NCBI GenBank assembly: GCA_019307815.1
Contig: JAFDIV010000016.1
Coordinates: 22,401-86,400, forward strand
DNA from: Deltaproteobacteria bacterium
Lineage (GTDB): Bacteria; Desulfobacterota; DSM-4660; Desulfatiglandales; Desulfatiglandaceae
Direction of reading: 5' to 3'
DNA length: 64,000 nucleotides
Shown here: piece by piece, positions 25,143 through 34,905 of the stretch
Layout: every line of letters starts with the position of its first letter
How positions within the stretch are numbered: position 1 is the first letter of the stretch
Made by a program: the position numbers and the translations under genes
Notes under the pieces: generated by a model
What the model was told of the DNA's origin: nothing
Seen by the model: the letters and a program-made list of their open reading frames with translations, nothing else
The model's database searches: none

Positions 25143-26630
25143 TTATCCCATTCCGTTCGTCCCTGTTAGCCTGTCAGACAAGACCAAGAGATCTTCCTCC
25201 ACCATATTGTCGGTATGGATTTCATTAAATGGAATGGCAAACTCCCGACCTGATCTTACAGCAGGCATCAACCTGGACGTTCCAGCCTTGAGGTATTGTG
25301 CCACATTGTATGCCATCCTTTGGGCCAGGGTGATATCCTGATTGTTAGGAGCCGCGCCCCTTATATCCCGGGAAAAGGGCTCGCAAATGACTCTCTGCTT
25401 GATTTCAATCCCGGTGGCCAGCAGTTCATGATAGAAATACTCGGCAGCATTCAGATCAAGACCCTTTGCCTCTCTTTCCTCTTTCTTGTAGCCCTCGGCC
25501 ACTACAATCACACACTCTTCCCGTTTGTTCAGGGCCTCAACCACCTTCTTGTGGTCGATCACACTATTGGGCAAGACGGCCAGGTGGGCCCTGGCCCCCA
25601 AACAGGAATGTAAGGCATGAAATCCACTCCTGGCTCCCATCATCTCCAAAATGTACGTTCGCTTGTGGGTTCTGGCATCTGCCATGTAACACCGAATCTT
25701 TTCAGAGCCCATCTCAATTCCTGTATGTTGTCCAATACACTCTGTGCCTGCGATGTCGCTGTCAATGGTGACAGGGATAAAAAAGACCTGAATAGAGGTA
25801 GGAAGCAAGTTACATAGGGCCTCGACACCCTTGAATGTGCCGTTTCCACCTATGGCAATAATGGCCCTTACCTTCCTGCGCTTGATGGTTTCGGCGGCCT
25901 TTTTTTGCACACTCTTTTTCACAAAATCCCTGTATCGCTCACTTCGAAGCTGGGCGCCTCTGGATTCGGAAAGGGGGGCTGCATGGAATACCCCTGGTAT
26001 ATGGTCTAGTTTCTTGAAAAGGTCTGGATCATAGACAAGCCGTACAAAATCATCGTCACTGCCCGTAACCAGAGATTTAAAGCCCTCTCGTGTGGCATAG
26101 GTTTCCCGGCCCATGGCCTCCAAATGATAGGTGATAAAGGCAGTCACAGGATTATACCCTGGCGCACAACCTCCGTCCTGAATAAGCAGCACGTCGATCT
26201 CCTCGAACATGCGTCTCTTTTCAAGGTCTGCCCTCTTTATATGGGAGGTAATCCTCTGGCCCACCTTTACTCGGGCAATGAGTTCGTCTGGATCAACAGG
26301 TTTGGTCAGATAGTCGTCTGCGCCTTCGCTTATGCACCGAATCTTGTCTTCCTTGGCCTCCCGTGCACTTACAATGATCACATAGATATCAGACAAATCG
26401 GATTCTGGATCTGCCTTGATAAATCGGCAAAGTTCCCGGCCATCCATCCGTGGCATCTCCAGATCACAGACCACAATGTCTGGAGGGGATTTCTTGATCA
26501 TCTCCATTGCCTCTGCGCCGTCGCAGGCCTCTTTGACCAAAAGGCCCGGCACGCTCCGCAATATCTTGGTATAAAGTTTGCGCGTAGAGGCCTCATCCTC
26601 CACCACCAGGATCCTGTATTTGTCCGTCAT
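25143..26630 (-). CDS. Response-regulator receiver fused to a phosphofructokinase-like domain
   Basis: A 495-residue fusion. Residues 1-125 form a complete CheY-type receiver: acidic Glu11-Asp12, phosphoacceptor Asp56 in VVCDLEMP, Ser88 and Lys110 in LTKP. Residues about 144-480 match ATP/PPi-type 6-phosphofructokinase: DGGCAPGYN (152-160), AIGGNGTFKG (259-268), IPVTIDSDIAGTE (285-297), THKR (321-324), EMMGARSG, VVAEG and IRGAAPNNQD. The catalytic Asp290 remains. The metal Asp of GGDGS is Asn263. The residue before TID is Val rather than the Gly of ATP enzymes or Lys of PPi enzymes. The MGR arginine is Ala333. Substrate or donor has probably changed. It heads the 2-HAD operon, three bases before the next gene. 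RBS is TAGGAGGGATT. Confidence 0.87.
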   Translation of the reverse strand: MTDKYRILVVEDEASTRKLYTKILRSVPGLLVKEACDGAEAMEMIKKSPPDIVVCDLEMPRMDGRELCRFIKADPESDLSDIYVIIVSAREAKEDKIRCISEGADDYLTKPVDPDELIARVKVGQRITSHIKRADLEKRRMFEEIDVLLIQDGGCAPGYNPVTAFITYHLEAMGRETYATREGFKSLVTGSDDDFVRLVYDPDLFKKLDHIPGVFHAAPLSESRGAQLRSERYRDFVKKSVQKKAAETIKRRKVRAIIAIGGNGTFKGVEALCNLLPTSIQVFFIPVTIDSDIAGTECIGQHTGIEMGSEKIRCYMADARTHKRTYILEMMGARSGFHALHSCLGARAHLAVLPNSVIDHKKVVEALNKREECVIVVAEGYKKEEREAKGLDLNAAEYFYHELLATGIEIKQRVICEPFSRDIRGAAPNNQDITLAQRMAYNVAQYLKAGTSRLMPAVRSGREFAIPFNEIHTDNMVEEDLLVLSDRLTGTNGMG

Positions 26631-27016
26631 AATCCCTCCTAATCTCAGACGCTCATACCCCTAATTTCTAGGCACCCATAAGTCTATATCGCCAGATTTG
26701 GGCTTCTACCTTAAACCGCAATTGACGCCCTGTCATCTTAAGGACAAGTCTTCTGACCTCCAGTAATATAAGATCTCTTGTTAGCTCTGATCAATTATCC
26801 CAAGTCAGGTGGATGACCCCCTGCACTTGCCAACCTAAAATACCACTATCCAGAGTCTGTTTAAACAAAAAAATTCAGAAATTCCAATAAGCTGACATCA
26901 TTCCGATTAAACTTGACCCTTCCCTTTTTTTGTGATAGGGAGGGCGTGCTTGTAATGTCAAAAGCGCGCTTGGCCCCTAAGCGCAAATTCCAAAAAAATA
27001 AAGGAGGTTGCAGCAA
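26631..27016. other. Divergent promoter region between the receiver-PFK operon and fhs
   Basis: A 386-base gap without a gene. Toward fhs, TTGTGA (26930-26935) and TAATGT (26953-26958) are 17 bases apart and make a reasonable promoter. GGAGG at 27003-27007 is the fhs RBS. I see no riboswitch-like structure that I can name. Confidence 0.35.
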
Positions 27017-28780
27017 ATGGCTTATGACGCAGTAAAGATGAAAGACTGGCAGATTTCAGAGGCTGCCGAGAAGAACATGCCTACATTTGAAGAGTGGCAG
27101 GAAAGACTTGGGCTCCAGAAGGATGAGGTCATTCCTTATGGCAGACTTTGCAAATTGGATTTCATGAAAATTATTGAAAGACTCAAGGACAAGCCAGACG
27201 GCAAATATATTGAAGTGACCGCCATCACACCCACCCCTCTCGGAGAAGGGAAAAGTACCACTTCAGTGGGCCTAATGGAAGGTATGGGAAAACTCGGGCT
27301 GAACGTTGGCGGTGCCCTCAGGCAACCCTCTGGTGGACCTACCATGAATATCAAAGGGACTGCAGCAGGAGGCGGAAACGCCCTTCTCATCCCCATGACT
27401 GAGTTTTCTATGGGCCTTACCGGTGACATCAACGATATTATGAACGCCCACAACCTGGCCATGGTGGCCCTCACAGCCCGCATGCAGCACGAGCGAAATT
27501 ATACTGACGAGCAACTTCAGAGGCTCACCGGCATGAGGCGTCTGAATATAGACCCAACCCGTGTTGAATTCGGTTGGATCATTGACTTCTGCGCCCAGGC
27601 CCTTCGTAACATCATTATTGGCATAGGTGGCCGTTATGACGGATTCACTATGCAGTCCAAGTTCGGAATCGCCGTGTCATCAGAACTTATGGCAATACTC
27701 TCTATTGTTACAGACCTGGCCGACCTTCGTAAGAGACTAGGCGAAATCACCCTGGCATTTGACAAAACCGGCAATGCTGTTTACACCAAGGATCTGGAAG
27801 TGGACGGTGCCATGACCGCCTGGATGCGCAACACCATTAATCCTACTTTGATGTGTACTGTGGAGTATCAGCCTTGCATGGTGCACGCTGGGCCTTTCGC
27901 CAATATTGCAGTTGGCCAGTCATCCATAATTGCCGACAGGATCGGCCTCAAGATGTTTGATTACCATATAACCGAGAGCGGTTTTGGTGCAGATATTGGA
28001 TTTGAGAAATTCTGGAACGTTAAGTGCCGTTACAGTGGCCTGAAACCACACGTTTCCGTTCTGACCACCACCATTAGGGCCCTTAAGATGCACGGGGGCG
28101 GGCCAAAGGTGGTAGCGGGTCTGCCACTGGATGAATCATACACCAAAGAAAACCTTGAATTACTGGAAAAGGGAATCCCGAACATGGTGCACCATATCAA
28201 TACCATACGTAAAGCAGGAATCAATCCTGTGGTTTGCATTAATGCCTTCCATACGGATACCAAAGATGAAATTGCCATGGTCCGGAAGTATGCAGAAGAG
28301 GCTAGTGCACGATGTGCTGTGTCGACCCACTGGGCGGACGGCGGTGACGGGGCCATTGAATTCGCTGAGGCCGTGAAAGAGGCCTGTGAGGAAGAGAATG
28401 AATTCAAGTTCCTCTATCCGCTGGAGATGAAGCTAAGGGACCGTGTGGAAATCATCGCCAAGGAAGTTTACGGGGCCGATGGTGTAACCTGGACGCCAGA
28501 GGCGGAGGCAAAGGCCAAGATGCTTGAGTCGGATCCCAAATACGACGATTTCGCCACCATGATGGTAAAGACTCATCTCAGCCTCAGCCATGATCCAGCC
28601 CTCAAGGGTGTCCCGAAAGGCTGGACATTGCCCATCCGGGATGTGTTGATTTACTCTGGCGCCAAGTTCCTTTGCCCATGCGCCGGAACCATTAGCCTGA
28701 TGCCCGGTACCAGCTCCAATCCTGCATTCAGGCGTGTTGATGTGGATGTAAAGACCGGTAAGGTGATGGGACTGTTCTAA
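27017..28780 (+). CDS. fhs: Formate-tetrahydrofolate ligase
   Basis: A 587-residue FTHFS, which makes 10-formyl-THF from formate, ATP and THF. It has the phosphate-binding loop [12 protein letters not shown], then [26 protein letters not shown] and the C-terminal [15 protein letters not shown]. It is collinear with the bacterial family. The ATG at 27017 lies nine bases after GGAGG, so I reject the TTG at 27008. The enzyme suits a methyl-branch Wood-Ljungdahl or C1-assimilating anaerobe. It is monocistronic: a promoter precedes it and a strong terminator follows at 28812. Confidence 0.96.
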   Translation: MAYDAVKMKDWQISEAAEKNMPTFEEWQERLGLQKDEVIPYGRLCKLDFMKIIERLKDKPDGKYIEVTAITPTPLGEGKSTTSVGLMEGMGKLGLNVGGALRQPSGGPTMNIKGTAAGGGNALLIPMTEFSMGLTGDINDIMNAHNLAMVALTARMQHERNYTDEQLQRLTGMRRLNIDPTRVEFGWIIDFCAQALRNIIIGIGGRYDGFTMQSKFGIAVSSELMAILSIVTDLADLRKRLGEITLAFDKTGNAVYTKDLEVDGAMTAWMRNTINPTLMCTVEYQPCMVHAGPFANIAVGQSSIIADRIGLKMFDYHITESGFGADIGFEKFWNVKCRYSGLKPHVSVLTTTIRALKMHGGGPKVVAGLPLDESYTKENLELLEKGIPNMVHHINTIRKAGINPVVCINAFHTDTKDEIAMVRKYAEEASARCAVSTHWADGGDGAIEFAEAVKEACEEENEFKFLYPLEMKLRDRVEIIAKEVYGADGVTWTPEAEAKAKMLESDPKYDDFATMMVKTHLSLSHDPALKGVPKGWTLPIRDVLIYSGAKFLCPCAGTISLMPGTSSNPAFRRVDVDVKTGKVMGLF

Positions 28781-28811
28781 TAGAACCTTAACAGCAAGGA
28801 AATACAAAAGA

Positions 28812-28839
28812 GAAGGGCCCCAAAGGGGGCCCTTTTCTT
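28812..28839 (+). terminator. Rho-independent terminator of fhs
   Basis: AAGGGCCCC (28813-28821), a short AAAG loop, and GGGGCCCTT (28826-28834), followed by TTCTT. The A-rich upstream side would also allow weaker function on the opposite strand. Confidence 0.85.
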
Positions 28840-28870
28840 ATTCCCGGTGCAATCGGTAGCTGGAATCGGT

Positions 28871-29575
28871 TCACTTTTCACTGTGTTGTGCGTTCAGGGA
28901 AATGCCACGGTGGGTAGAGGCTTCAATGGTGGTCAAAAGGTATATACCGTCCTCCTCTATAACCTTTAGGCCATAAAAGCGGATGGTTTCCGTCATGGGC
29001 CGGCCGAGCAAAAAGTCCAGGTCTGCTGGGTCAAGCTTCAATCTTTCCACTACAAGGAAGCGGAGTTTGTGGTCATATCGGAGAAGCCCTATGACTTTTT
29101 CCACTGCTTTCTCTCCCTCAGCCTCTATCTTACGGATCCATTTTTCAAGCTCCTCATAAGAACACCGCCTCTCCTGCTCCTCCAAAAGCCTCAAAAGGGA
29201 AGGATCTTTGAGTACATCCCTTCTACTCAATTTGGGGGTACGGTAGAGGCGAAAAAATTCACTGTTGTCCTGGCAAAACAAGGCCACACATTGTGCTGGC
29301 CTGTATGGATAAATGGTACAGGCCCTGTTAACCGGGTCATAAAAGATACACCCTCCCTTTTCCCCTTTCTCACGCACCTTTATCATCTCTTCGGGGACCT
29401 TTCGGAGCCTTTGTTCTATATTGTCCCACACATACTCGCCTTTGCGGATGGTATAAAGGAAGGATGTATCAATCTGCCGTTTTTTGACCAAGGTAAGATC
29501 TTTTTTGTGGAGGGTGGGAGATGAACTGATGCAACACCTCCCACATCGTTTGCATGTAAGTCGATCTCTACTCAT
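28871..29575 (-). CDS. YkgJ-type cysteine cluster protein
   Basis: A 234-residue protein. The N-terminus LTCKRCGRCC, then GGCIFYDPVNRACTIYPYRPAQC, is the YkgJ/UPF0153 cysteine cluster, which probably binds iron-sulfur or zinc. The C-terminal half is helical with no motif I recognise. The family's function is not established. It begins seven bases after the stop of the DUF47 gene, so it is the third gene of the pit operon. Its stop lies 32 bases beyond the fhs terminator from the opposite direction. Confidence 0.8.
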   Translation of the reverse strand: MSRDRLTCKRCGRCCISSSPTLHKKDLTLVKKRQIDTSFLYTIRKGEYVWDNIEQRLRKVPEEMIKVREKGEKGGCIFYDPVNRACTIYPYRPAQCVALFCQDNSEFFRLYRTPKLSRRDVLKDPSLLRLLEEQERRCSYEELEKWIRKIEAEGEKAVEKVIGLLRYDHKLRFLVVERLKLDPADLDFLLGRPMTETIRFYGLKVIEEDGIYLLTTIEASTHRGISLNAQHSEK

Positions 29576-29582
29576 CCTTTAT

Positions 29583-30248
29583 TCATCTAGCGATCATGGC
29601 TCTCATTCGATCCGAGGCATTCTCTGCATGATCCGCTATGCTACCCACAATTTCAGCAAGCCGGATCAGATGAAAAACGGCAAGTGTTTCTTTTATGTTC
29701 ATAAATATCTTTTGCTTCAATTCCCTTTCCAAAATATCCGCCTCTTTTTCGTGTTGGCGTATATCTCGTATCAAGCTCTTCATTTTTGCACGTTGCTTTT
29801 CACTACCGCTCCGAAAGTAATCTGTGGCCATTCTCACCAAGTCTGAAAGCTTTTCGATAGGGGGAATCACGGCGTCAACCAGTGCCATAAACTCCTCAAC
29901 GATTTCACTGGGGACACTGCTGGGTCTGAAGGAAAGCCAAAACAGGGCCTCTTCCACCTCGTCCAAGACCTTGTCCTGTTCCCTCAAGTATTGGAAAAAC
30001 TCAAACTTATCCACTGGCATGAGAATGCCTCTGGGCAAATGATTTCTAATATTTCGTTTAATGGCATCTGCCTCGCTTTCAAGGCGGGCCACTTCATCAG
30101 TCAACGTCTCAAACTCGGCACAGTGATCCTTGATATGGCACTCTGCAGCCCTCTTGAACATTTGTGCGCATTCCCTCACCTTGTCCGCATGGCGTTGCAG
30201 ATTCTGGAAAGGAGACCGATAAAAAATCGAGCTAAGTAAAAAACGCAT
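29583..30248 (-). CDS. PhoU-like DUF47 phosphate transport regulator
   Basis: A 221-residue, mostly helical protein of the TIGR00153/DUF47 family. It opens with FQNLQRHADKVREC and contains the repeated LESEADAIKRNIRNHL and IRQHEKEADILERELKQ heptad segments that in PhoU-like proteins carry E/D-x-x-x-D metal-binding motifs. These proteins pair with PiT transporters and are thought to modulate phosphate uptake. The pit gene lies 53 bases upstream on the same strand, which supports that role. Confidence 0.88.
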   Translation of the reverse strand: MRFLLSSIFYRSPFQNLQRHADKVRECAQMFKRAAECHIKDHCAEFETLTDEVARLESEADAIKRNIRNHLPRGILMPVDKFEFFQYLREQDKVLDEVEEALFWLSFRPSSVPSEIVEEFMALVDAVIPPIEKLSDLVRMATDYFRSGSEKQRAKMKSLIRDIRQHEKEADILERELKQKIFMNIKETLAVFHLIRLAEIVGSIADHAENASDRMRAMIAR

Positions 30249-30301
30249 GATTTTCCCCCGTTTTTGGTTCCCGTTACCCCCTCTTGGAAAGGATCGCCAC
30301 G

Positions 30302-31555
30302 TTATGAAACGGGCAACAACGTTAAAAGCCTATAGATTATCATGCACAACACGACCGTAAAAGGCAATGTAATAATCCAAGAATAGGTAATATTCCTCAA
30401 AACGCGCAAATCCACTGATCCCATACCTCTCATGAATCCCACACCCACCACCGAGCCCACCAGCACATGGGTAGTGGAGATAGGAAGTCCCAGTCTTGAA
30501 CACACAAGAATCGTTGTTGCAGCTCCAAACTCCGCACTGAATCCACGCAAGGGATTTATCTCTGTTATGTTCTTTCCTATGGTCTGCATGACCCTTGTCC
30601 CGAACACAAAAAGCCCCCCTCCCACTGCAATACCACCTATCAAAAGCATCCACAGAGGAACTTCAACCCTCAATGCTACTGCCTTTGTCTTGACTACAGA
30701 GAAGATGGCGGCTAGCGGTCCCACTGCATTGGCCACATCATTCGCACCGTGGGCAAATGCCACATAAAAGGCTGTAACTACCTGAAGCTGGGAGAAAAAG
30801 CGATCCACAGGGGAAGAACCCTTTACCCCAAAAATTAGCCGAGAACTCGGCCGCATCTGCCATCGAATCCATTTCCTGCCCAGAATTCCCGCCACTGCGG
30901 CAACGGGTATAGAGAGCAAAATTGTTTGGATAAAGCCTACGTGGAGATGAAGGTTCTTCAATCCTTTGAAGATGAAAGAAAGAATCAGCACAATCACTAC
31001 CAGGAATATGAGATATGGGGCATACCGTTCAGAAGCCTTTATGGGGTCTTTTGCCCGCATAATCCCTTTTTCCAGGATATAATACATGAGGCCCCCTATG
31101 ATGGCGCCTGCTACCGGAGAAACAATCCAGCTGGTGGCTATGGAAATCACCTTGCCCCAGGTGATGGCCCCTGCGCCCACGCTCAAGATTCCAAAGCCTA
31201 CGACAGCCCCCACTATGGAATGGGTGGTAGATACCGGCAATGCCAGATATGTGGCAACATTAACCCATATACCAGCTGACAAGAGAGAGGCGAACATTCC
31301 TATCATCAAATCATTGGGGGAACTGGCGAATAACGAGGGATCAATCAATCCCTTGCTTATGGTGTTGGTCACATAGCCACCTGCCAGAACCGCCCCAGCT
31401 GCATTAGCAATTACAGAAAGAACAACGGCCTTGTTTAGGGTAAGGGCACCGGACCCCACAGAGGTGCCCATGGCATTGGCTAGATCGTTAGAGCCGATGT
31501 TTGCGGCCATATATAGTCCAACGAGCGTGGCAATACCCAAAATCAGGATTTCCAT
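30302..31555 (-). CDS. pit: PiT-family inorganic phosphate permease
   Basis: A 417-residue membrane protein with about ten hydrophobic segments. It carries the duplicated PiT signature: GSNDLANAMGTSVGSGALT near the N-terminus and GANDVANAVGPLAAI in the second half, each followed by a PVSTTHSIVGAVVG/PISTTHVLVGSVVG segment. It is a cation-coupled phosphate importer in the inner membrane. It heads the pit-DUF47-ykgJ operon. I found no convincing Pho box in front of it. Coupling ion (H+ or Na+) is not determined. Confidence 0.93.
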   Translation of the reverse strand: MEILILGIATLVGLYMAANIGSNDLANAMGTSVGSGALTLNKAVVLSVIANAAGAVLAGGYVTNTISKGLIDPSLFASSPNDLMIGMFASLLSAGIWVNVATYLALPVSTTHSIVGAVVGFGILSVGAGAITWGKVISIATSWIVSPVAGAIIGGLMYYILEKGIMRAKDPIKASERYAPYLIFLVVIVLILSFIFKGLKNLHLHVGFIQTILLSIPVAAVAGILGRKWIRWQMRPSSRLIFGVKGSSPVDRFFSQLQVVTAFYVAFAHGANDVANAVGPLAAIFSVVKTKAVALRVEVPLWMLLIGGIAVGGGLFVFGTRVMQTIGKNITEINPLRGFSAEFGAATTILVCSRLGLPISTTHVLVGSVVGVGFMRGMGSVDLRVLRNITYSWIITLPFTVVLCMIIYRLLTLLPVS

Positions 31556-31989
31556 GTCAGCAACCTTGCTTTCAGAATCACAATTCGAGAGTCATAGACG
31601 GATAACTTGTAAGGAAATAGCTTCCTGCCATATTGGTCTCTTTTTACAAGGACACCCCCTCTGTTTTTCGTGGGCACTCTATTATAACGAGAACGGTTTT
31701 TCAAGGACCTTTTCTCTCTTCAATGATAGTTTATAACTTACTGATACATCGAGGCATATCGCCACCTCCAGATATGGGTAATCACAGCCGCAGATATCCT
31801 TTAGTGCTCTGAAGGGTCTAGCGGAAAACAAAAGGCGCGAAGAATCTTGAGCATATTGGCTCAATACTCAACGCGCCAAAAATACACGAAACGTTAAATT
31901 TCAAAATCCAGATGTGCCTTCAATGCCTAATATCAGCGCACTGATTGGATATTGGTCATTTGATATTTGGCATTTTTTACGGACATTCG
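31556..31989. other. Intergenic region between pit and the thiolase operon
   Basis: A 434-base gap, with pit starting on one side and the thiolase gene ending on the other, both on the minus strand. It holds the terminator hairpin at 31823-31877. The rest, AT-rich, presumably includes the pit promoter, but I could not pick one with confidence. Short open frames here have no recognisable product. Confidence 0.4.
31823..31877 (-). terminator. Terminator after the acyl-CoA/thiolase operon
   Basis: Nested inverted repeats: GGCGCG (31834-31839) with CGCGCC (31872-31877), and inside them TTGAGC (31848-31853) with GCTCAA (31859-31864). On the minus strand the outer arm runs into TTTTGTTTTCC. This fits the end of the transcript that finishes with the thiolase gene. 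Confidence 0.65.
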
Positions 31990-33195
31990 TTAACTTACCT
32001 TGATGATAATAGCTCCTCCAGTGTCGCCTGCTGCACAGCCTGTCCAGAGGAAATAACCTCCTCCCTTCATGACCGTTTCTTCAATGCCTTCGATAATGAG
32101 CCGTCCTGCAGTAGGACCTTGGGGATGCCCATAAATCAAAGAGGAGCCATAATTATTAAAGGCGGGATTCTCTCCGCTCATGGGATCGACCCCCATCTGC
32201 TGGCCAAAATACAAGTCATTAACCACAAAGGGATTATGTGTCTTTATTACCTTAATATCCCCAATGGTTAATCCGGCCCTTTCCAGCGCCATCTTTGAGG
32301 CCGGCACTGGGGCCGCAGCCATAAACCCAGGCTTTGTTCTTGAATAACCATATGAGATAATCTGAATCTTTACAGAGGGATCCGCACTCAGTTCCTTTGC
32401 CCTCTCTTCAGTGGCCACTATTACAGCACAATTTCCATCCGCAGGAAACGTCTGTGCACCGAACGATAGGATACCCCCAGGTATAACGGGCTTCAAGGCC
32501 GCAAGACCTTCTTCAGTGCAAGGGATAATGCCTTCGTCTTGTTCCACCAGTTTTTTCTTTTTCTTGGTAACTGTGGCCTCTGCTGGGAACATGTACCTCT
32601 TTTGGAACTCCCTGTCGTTGGCCAGTGAATCCAAATATTGCTCATACCGTCTCAAGGTAAGCTCATCGCACTGCTCTTTTGTGAAACCACCCTCTTTGCC
32701 CACGTTCTCAGCCGTCTCTATCATCTTGAGACCGACGTTGGGGTCAGAATTAAAGTTGTCCATTAACCAGTTTTCCGAAATAACTTCTCCTCCTGGCCCC
32801 AGGGGGTTAGGCCAAACAGTGTGGGGACCGTTGGAACACCTGTCGGTCATAAGGGTGTAACAGTTCTTATACAATCCTGTCTCCACACCAACTGCTGCCT
32901 GAAATATGCATGTAGTAGAAGTCGTACATGCTTGGCTCAGAGTGACGGCAGGGATACCACCAGCTCCCATCATAGCTGCTGCCCAAGGTCCAGCATAAAA
33001 CTGATGATGCTGCCCTATTGTCATGCCAAGGATCAAATAATCAAATATCTTTGGGTCCCAGTTTTTTTCTGCCAACCATCGTCTTGAGGTGTTTGCCCCC
33101 AGTACAATGGCGTTATCATTGGCCAAACTTCCCTGCCAGCGACAGAAAGGGGTCGAATAGTAACCCTTGTACGGAATAAAAGCCTTACTCAACAT
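31990..33195 (-). CDS. Divergent thiolase-family acyltransferase
   Basis: A 401-residue thiolase-fold protein. The nucleophilic cysteine lies in LSQACTTSTTCIFQAA. The second half keeps GHPQGPTAGR but has NNYGSSLIYGHP where degradative thiolases have NPHGGAIALGHP. The last cysteine motif is GCAAGDTGGAIII instead of CGGGGQG. These changes point to a branch such as SCP-x/lipid-transfer-like thiolases rather than a standard acetoacetyl-CoA thiolase. It follows the acyl-CoA ligase by 74 bases in the same orientation, so it probably works on the CoA ester made there. Cleavage or condensation cannot be decided. Confidence 0.8.
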   Translation of the reverse strand: MLSKAFIPYKGYYSTPFCRWQGSLANDNAIVLGANTSRRWLAEKNWDPKIFDYLILGMTIGQHHQFYAGPWAAAMMGAGGIPAVTLSQACTTSTTCIFQAAVGVETGLYKNCYTLMTDRCSNGPHTVWPNPLGPGGEVISENWLMDNFNSDPNVGLKMIETAENVGKEGGFTKEQCDELTLRRYEQYLDSLANDREFQKRYMFPAEATVTKKKKKLVEQDEGIIPCTEEGLAALKPVIPGGILSFGAQTFPADGNCAVIVATEERAKELSADPSVKIQIISYGYSRTKPGFMAAAPVPASKMALERAGLTIGDIKVIKTHNPFVVNDLYFGQQMGVDPMSGENPAFNNYGSSLIYGHPQGPTAGRLIIEGIEETVMKGGGYFLWTGCAAGDTGGAIIIKVS

Positions 33196-33269
33196 GCTGA
33201 TTCCCTCCTATTTTTTCGTATTTTTTGCGCTCCGCTCCGGTTCCAAAATATATTGCTCAGTCTATCATG

Positions 33270-34853
33270 CTACTGAGCCTCACTCCACTTGCCATATCGT
33301 TCTCTGAGTATTCTGTGGAGGATTTTCCCTGTTGGTGTCCGAGGCATTTCCTCGTCTTTTATAAAATCTATGCTCTTCGGCCTTTTATATCCTGCCAGCT
33401 TGCCCTTGGTCCAGTCCAAAATTTCCTTTTCCAGTTCCTTGCTCGGTTCATACCCATCATGCAGCACTACAACGGCCTTGACCGCCTCACCCCACTTCTC
33501 ATCAGGGACACCTATTACGGCAATATCCTTAACGGCCTCGTGGGCTCCGACCACACTCTCCACCTCCGAAGGATAAACATTCTCACCCCCGGTTATGATC
33601 ATATTGGCCTTGCGGTCCACCAGCACATAGTATCCGTCCTCATCCCTCCTTACCATGTCTCCCGCTGAAGACCACTCCCCAAAAAATGCCTCTTTGGTCT
33701 TTTCAGGTTCTTTAAGGTACTCCTTAAAGAGCATTGGTGTCCTGTAAAAGAGTTCCCCCACTTCCCCATCAGGGACCTCATTCCTGTCTTCATCCAAAAT
33801 CTTGATCCTGTCAGTGCCAAAAATTTCTTTGCCGATGGAGCCCAATTTCTTGAATTGGTCCTCAGGTCGCAATAGTGTAACAAGGCCTCCCTCGGTGCTC
33901 CCATAGGCCTCCCACAATTCGGCATTCTTGAAATAGTCCATAATCGCTATCTTTAAATCCTTTCTTGCAGGTGCCGAAGAAATAAGCAACTGGCGAATAG
34001 ATGACACATCATATTTGCTCTTTACCTCTTCGGGCAATGCAAGCATCATGATGTAATGGGTGGGAACAAGGGAAGTGAAGGTGATCTTATACTTTTCGAT
34101 AGTCCTAAGTAAGTCTTCTGGATCAAAGCTGATCATATTGTATACAAATACGGGTGCGGTAACCAATGTATAGGGAAATGAGTAGAAAATAGAATTGACG
34201 TGACACATGGGCATAACCAGCATCACCTTGTCAGTGGGACGCACCCCCATGTTCACGTTGTTCAAAAAGTACTGGGCTATATAACTCTCATGTGTTCTCA
34301 CGACACCCTTTGGCCGTCCCGTTGTACCAGAGGTATACATAATTGTCCATGTGTCAGCACCGTCTACCATTATATCCGGCTCATCAGGAGAAGACTTCTG
34401 CAGCAACTCTTCATAGCCAATATAGCCTTCAGGAACAGGCCCGTCTCCTAGGTAGATATATGCGTCCTTGGGCACAGGCAGTTTATCCTTGATACTGTTG
34501 ATCAAGTCCACAAATGGCGCCTCCACAATAAAGCCCTTGCATTCGGAATGATTTACAATATATTCGATCTCCGGCCCAGCCAATCTGAACATAACGGGAA
34601 CAACAATCTGCCCTCCTTTCCCGCAGGCCGCATATATATCCATCCATTCCCCGCGATTGTACGCAATAACCGCAAAGGTATCTTGGTATCCAATTCCGAG
34701 ATCCCTGAGACCATTGGCCAGACGACAGGATCTTTCGTTCCATTGCTTAAAATTGTACTCCCTAAACTTATCTTGCCATCCAAGCTTTTCAGGATAGTTG
34801 ATGGCATTCATTTTCAAAACTGTTCCCACATGCATCCACCTGCTTTTCAACAT
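33270..34853 (-). CDS. AMP-forming acyl-CoA synthetase
   Basis: A 527-residue ANL-superfamily ligase. The P-loop-like YTSGTTGRPKGVVRTHE, the adenylate-binding YGSTEGG, GDMVRRDEDGYYVLVDR and the C-terminal catalytic lysine segment PRTPTGKI are all intact. It activates a carboxylic acid to its CoA thioester with ATP. Substrate could be a medium-chain, aromatic or hydroxy acid. It lies 52 bases downstream of the activase gene and 74 bases upstream of the thiolase, making it the likely entry enzyme for the module. Confidence 0.9.
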   Translation of the reverse strand: MLKSRWMHVGTVLKMNAINYPEKLGWQDKFREYNFKQWNERSCRLANGLRDLGIGYQDTFAVIAYNRGEWMDIYAACGKGGQIVVPVMFRLAGPEIEYIVNHSECKGFIVEAPFVDLINSIKDKLPVPKDAYIYLGDGPVPEGYIGYEELLQKSSPDEPDIMVDGADTWTIMYTSGTTGRPKGVVRTHESYIAQYFLNNVNMGVRPTDKVMLVMPMCHVNSIFYSFPYTLVTAPVFVYNMISFDPEDLLRTIEKYKITFTSLVPTHYIMMLALPEEVKSKYDVSSIRQLLISSAPARKDLKIAIMDYFKNAELWEAYGSTEGGLVTLLRPEDQFKKLGSIGKEIFGTDRIKILDEDRNEVPDGEVGELFYRTPMLFKEYLKEPEKTKEAFFGEWSSAGDMVRRDEDGYYVLVDRKANMIITGGENVYPSEVESVVGAHEAVKDIAVIGVPDEKWGEAVKAVVVLHDGYEPSKELEKEILDWTKGKLAGYKRPKSIDFIKDEEMPRTPTGKILHRILRERYGKWSEAQ

Positions 34854-34905
34854 TTTAAAGCCCTCCCTTTATCCTGACAATTTAGCTTTTTGAAACGGGT
34901 CCTAA

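Noticed and set aside
26643..27007. Tetrahydrofolate riboswitch before fhs
   Set aside because: I looked for the characteristic paired core and did not see one; only a promoter-like pair and an RBS are supported.
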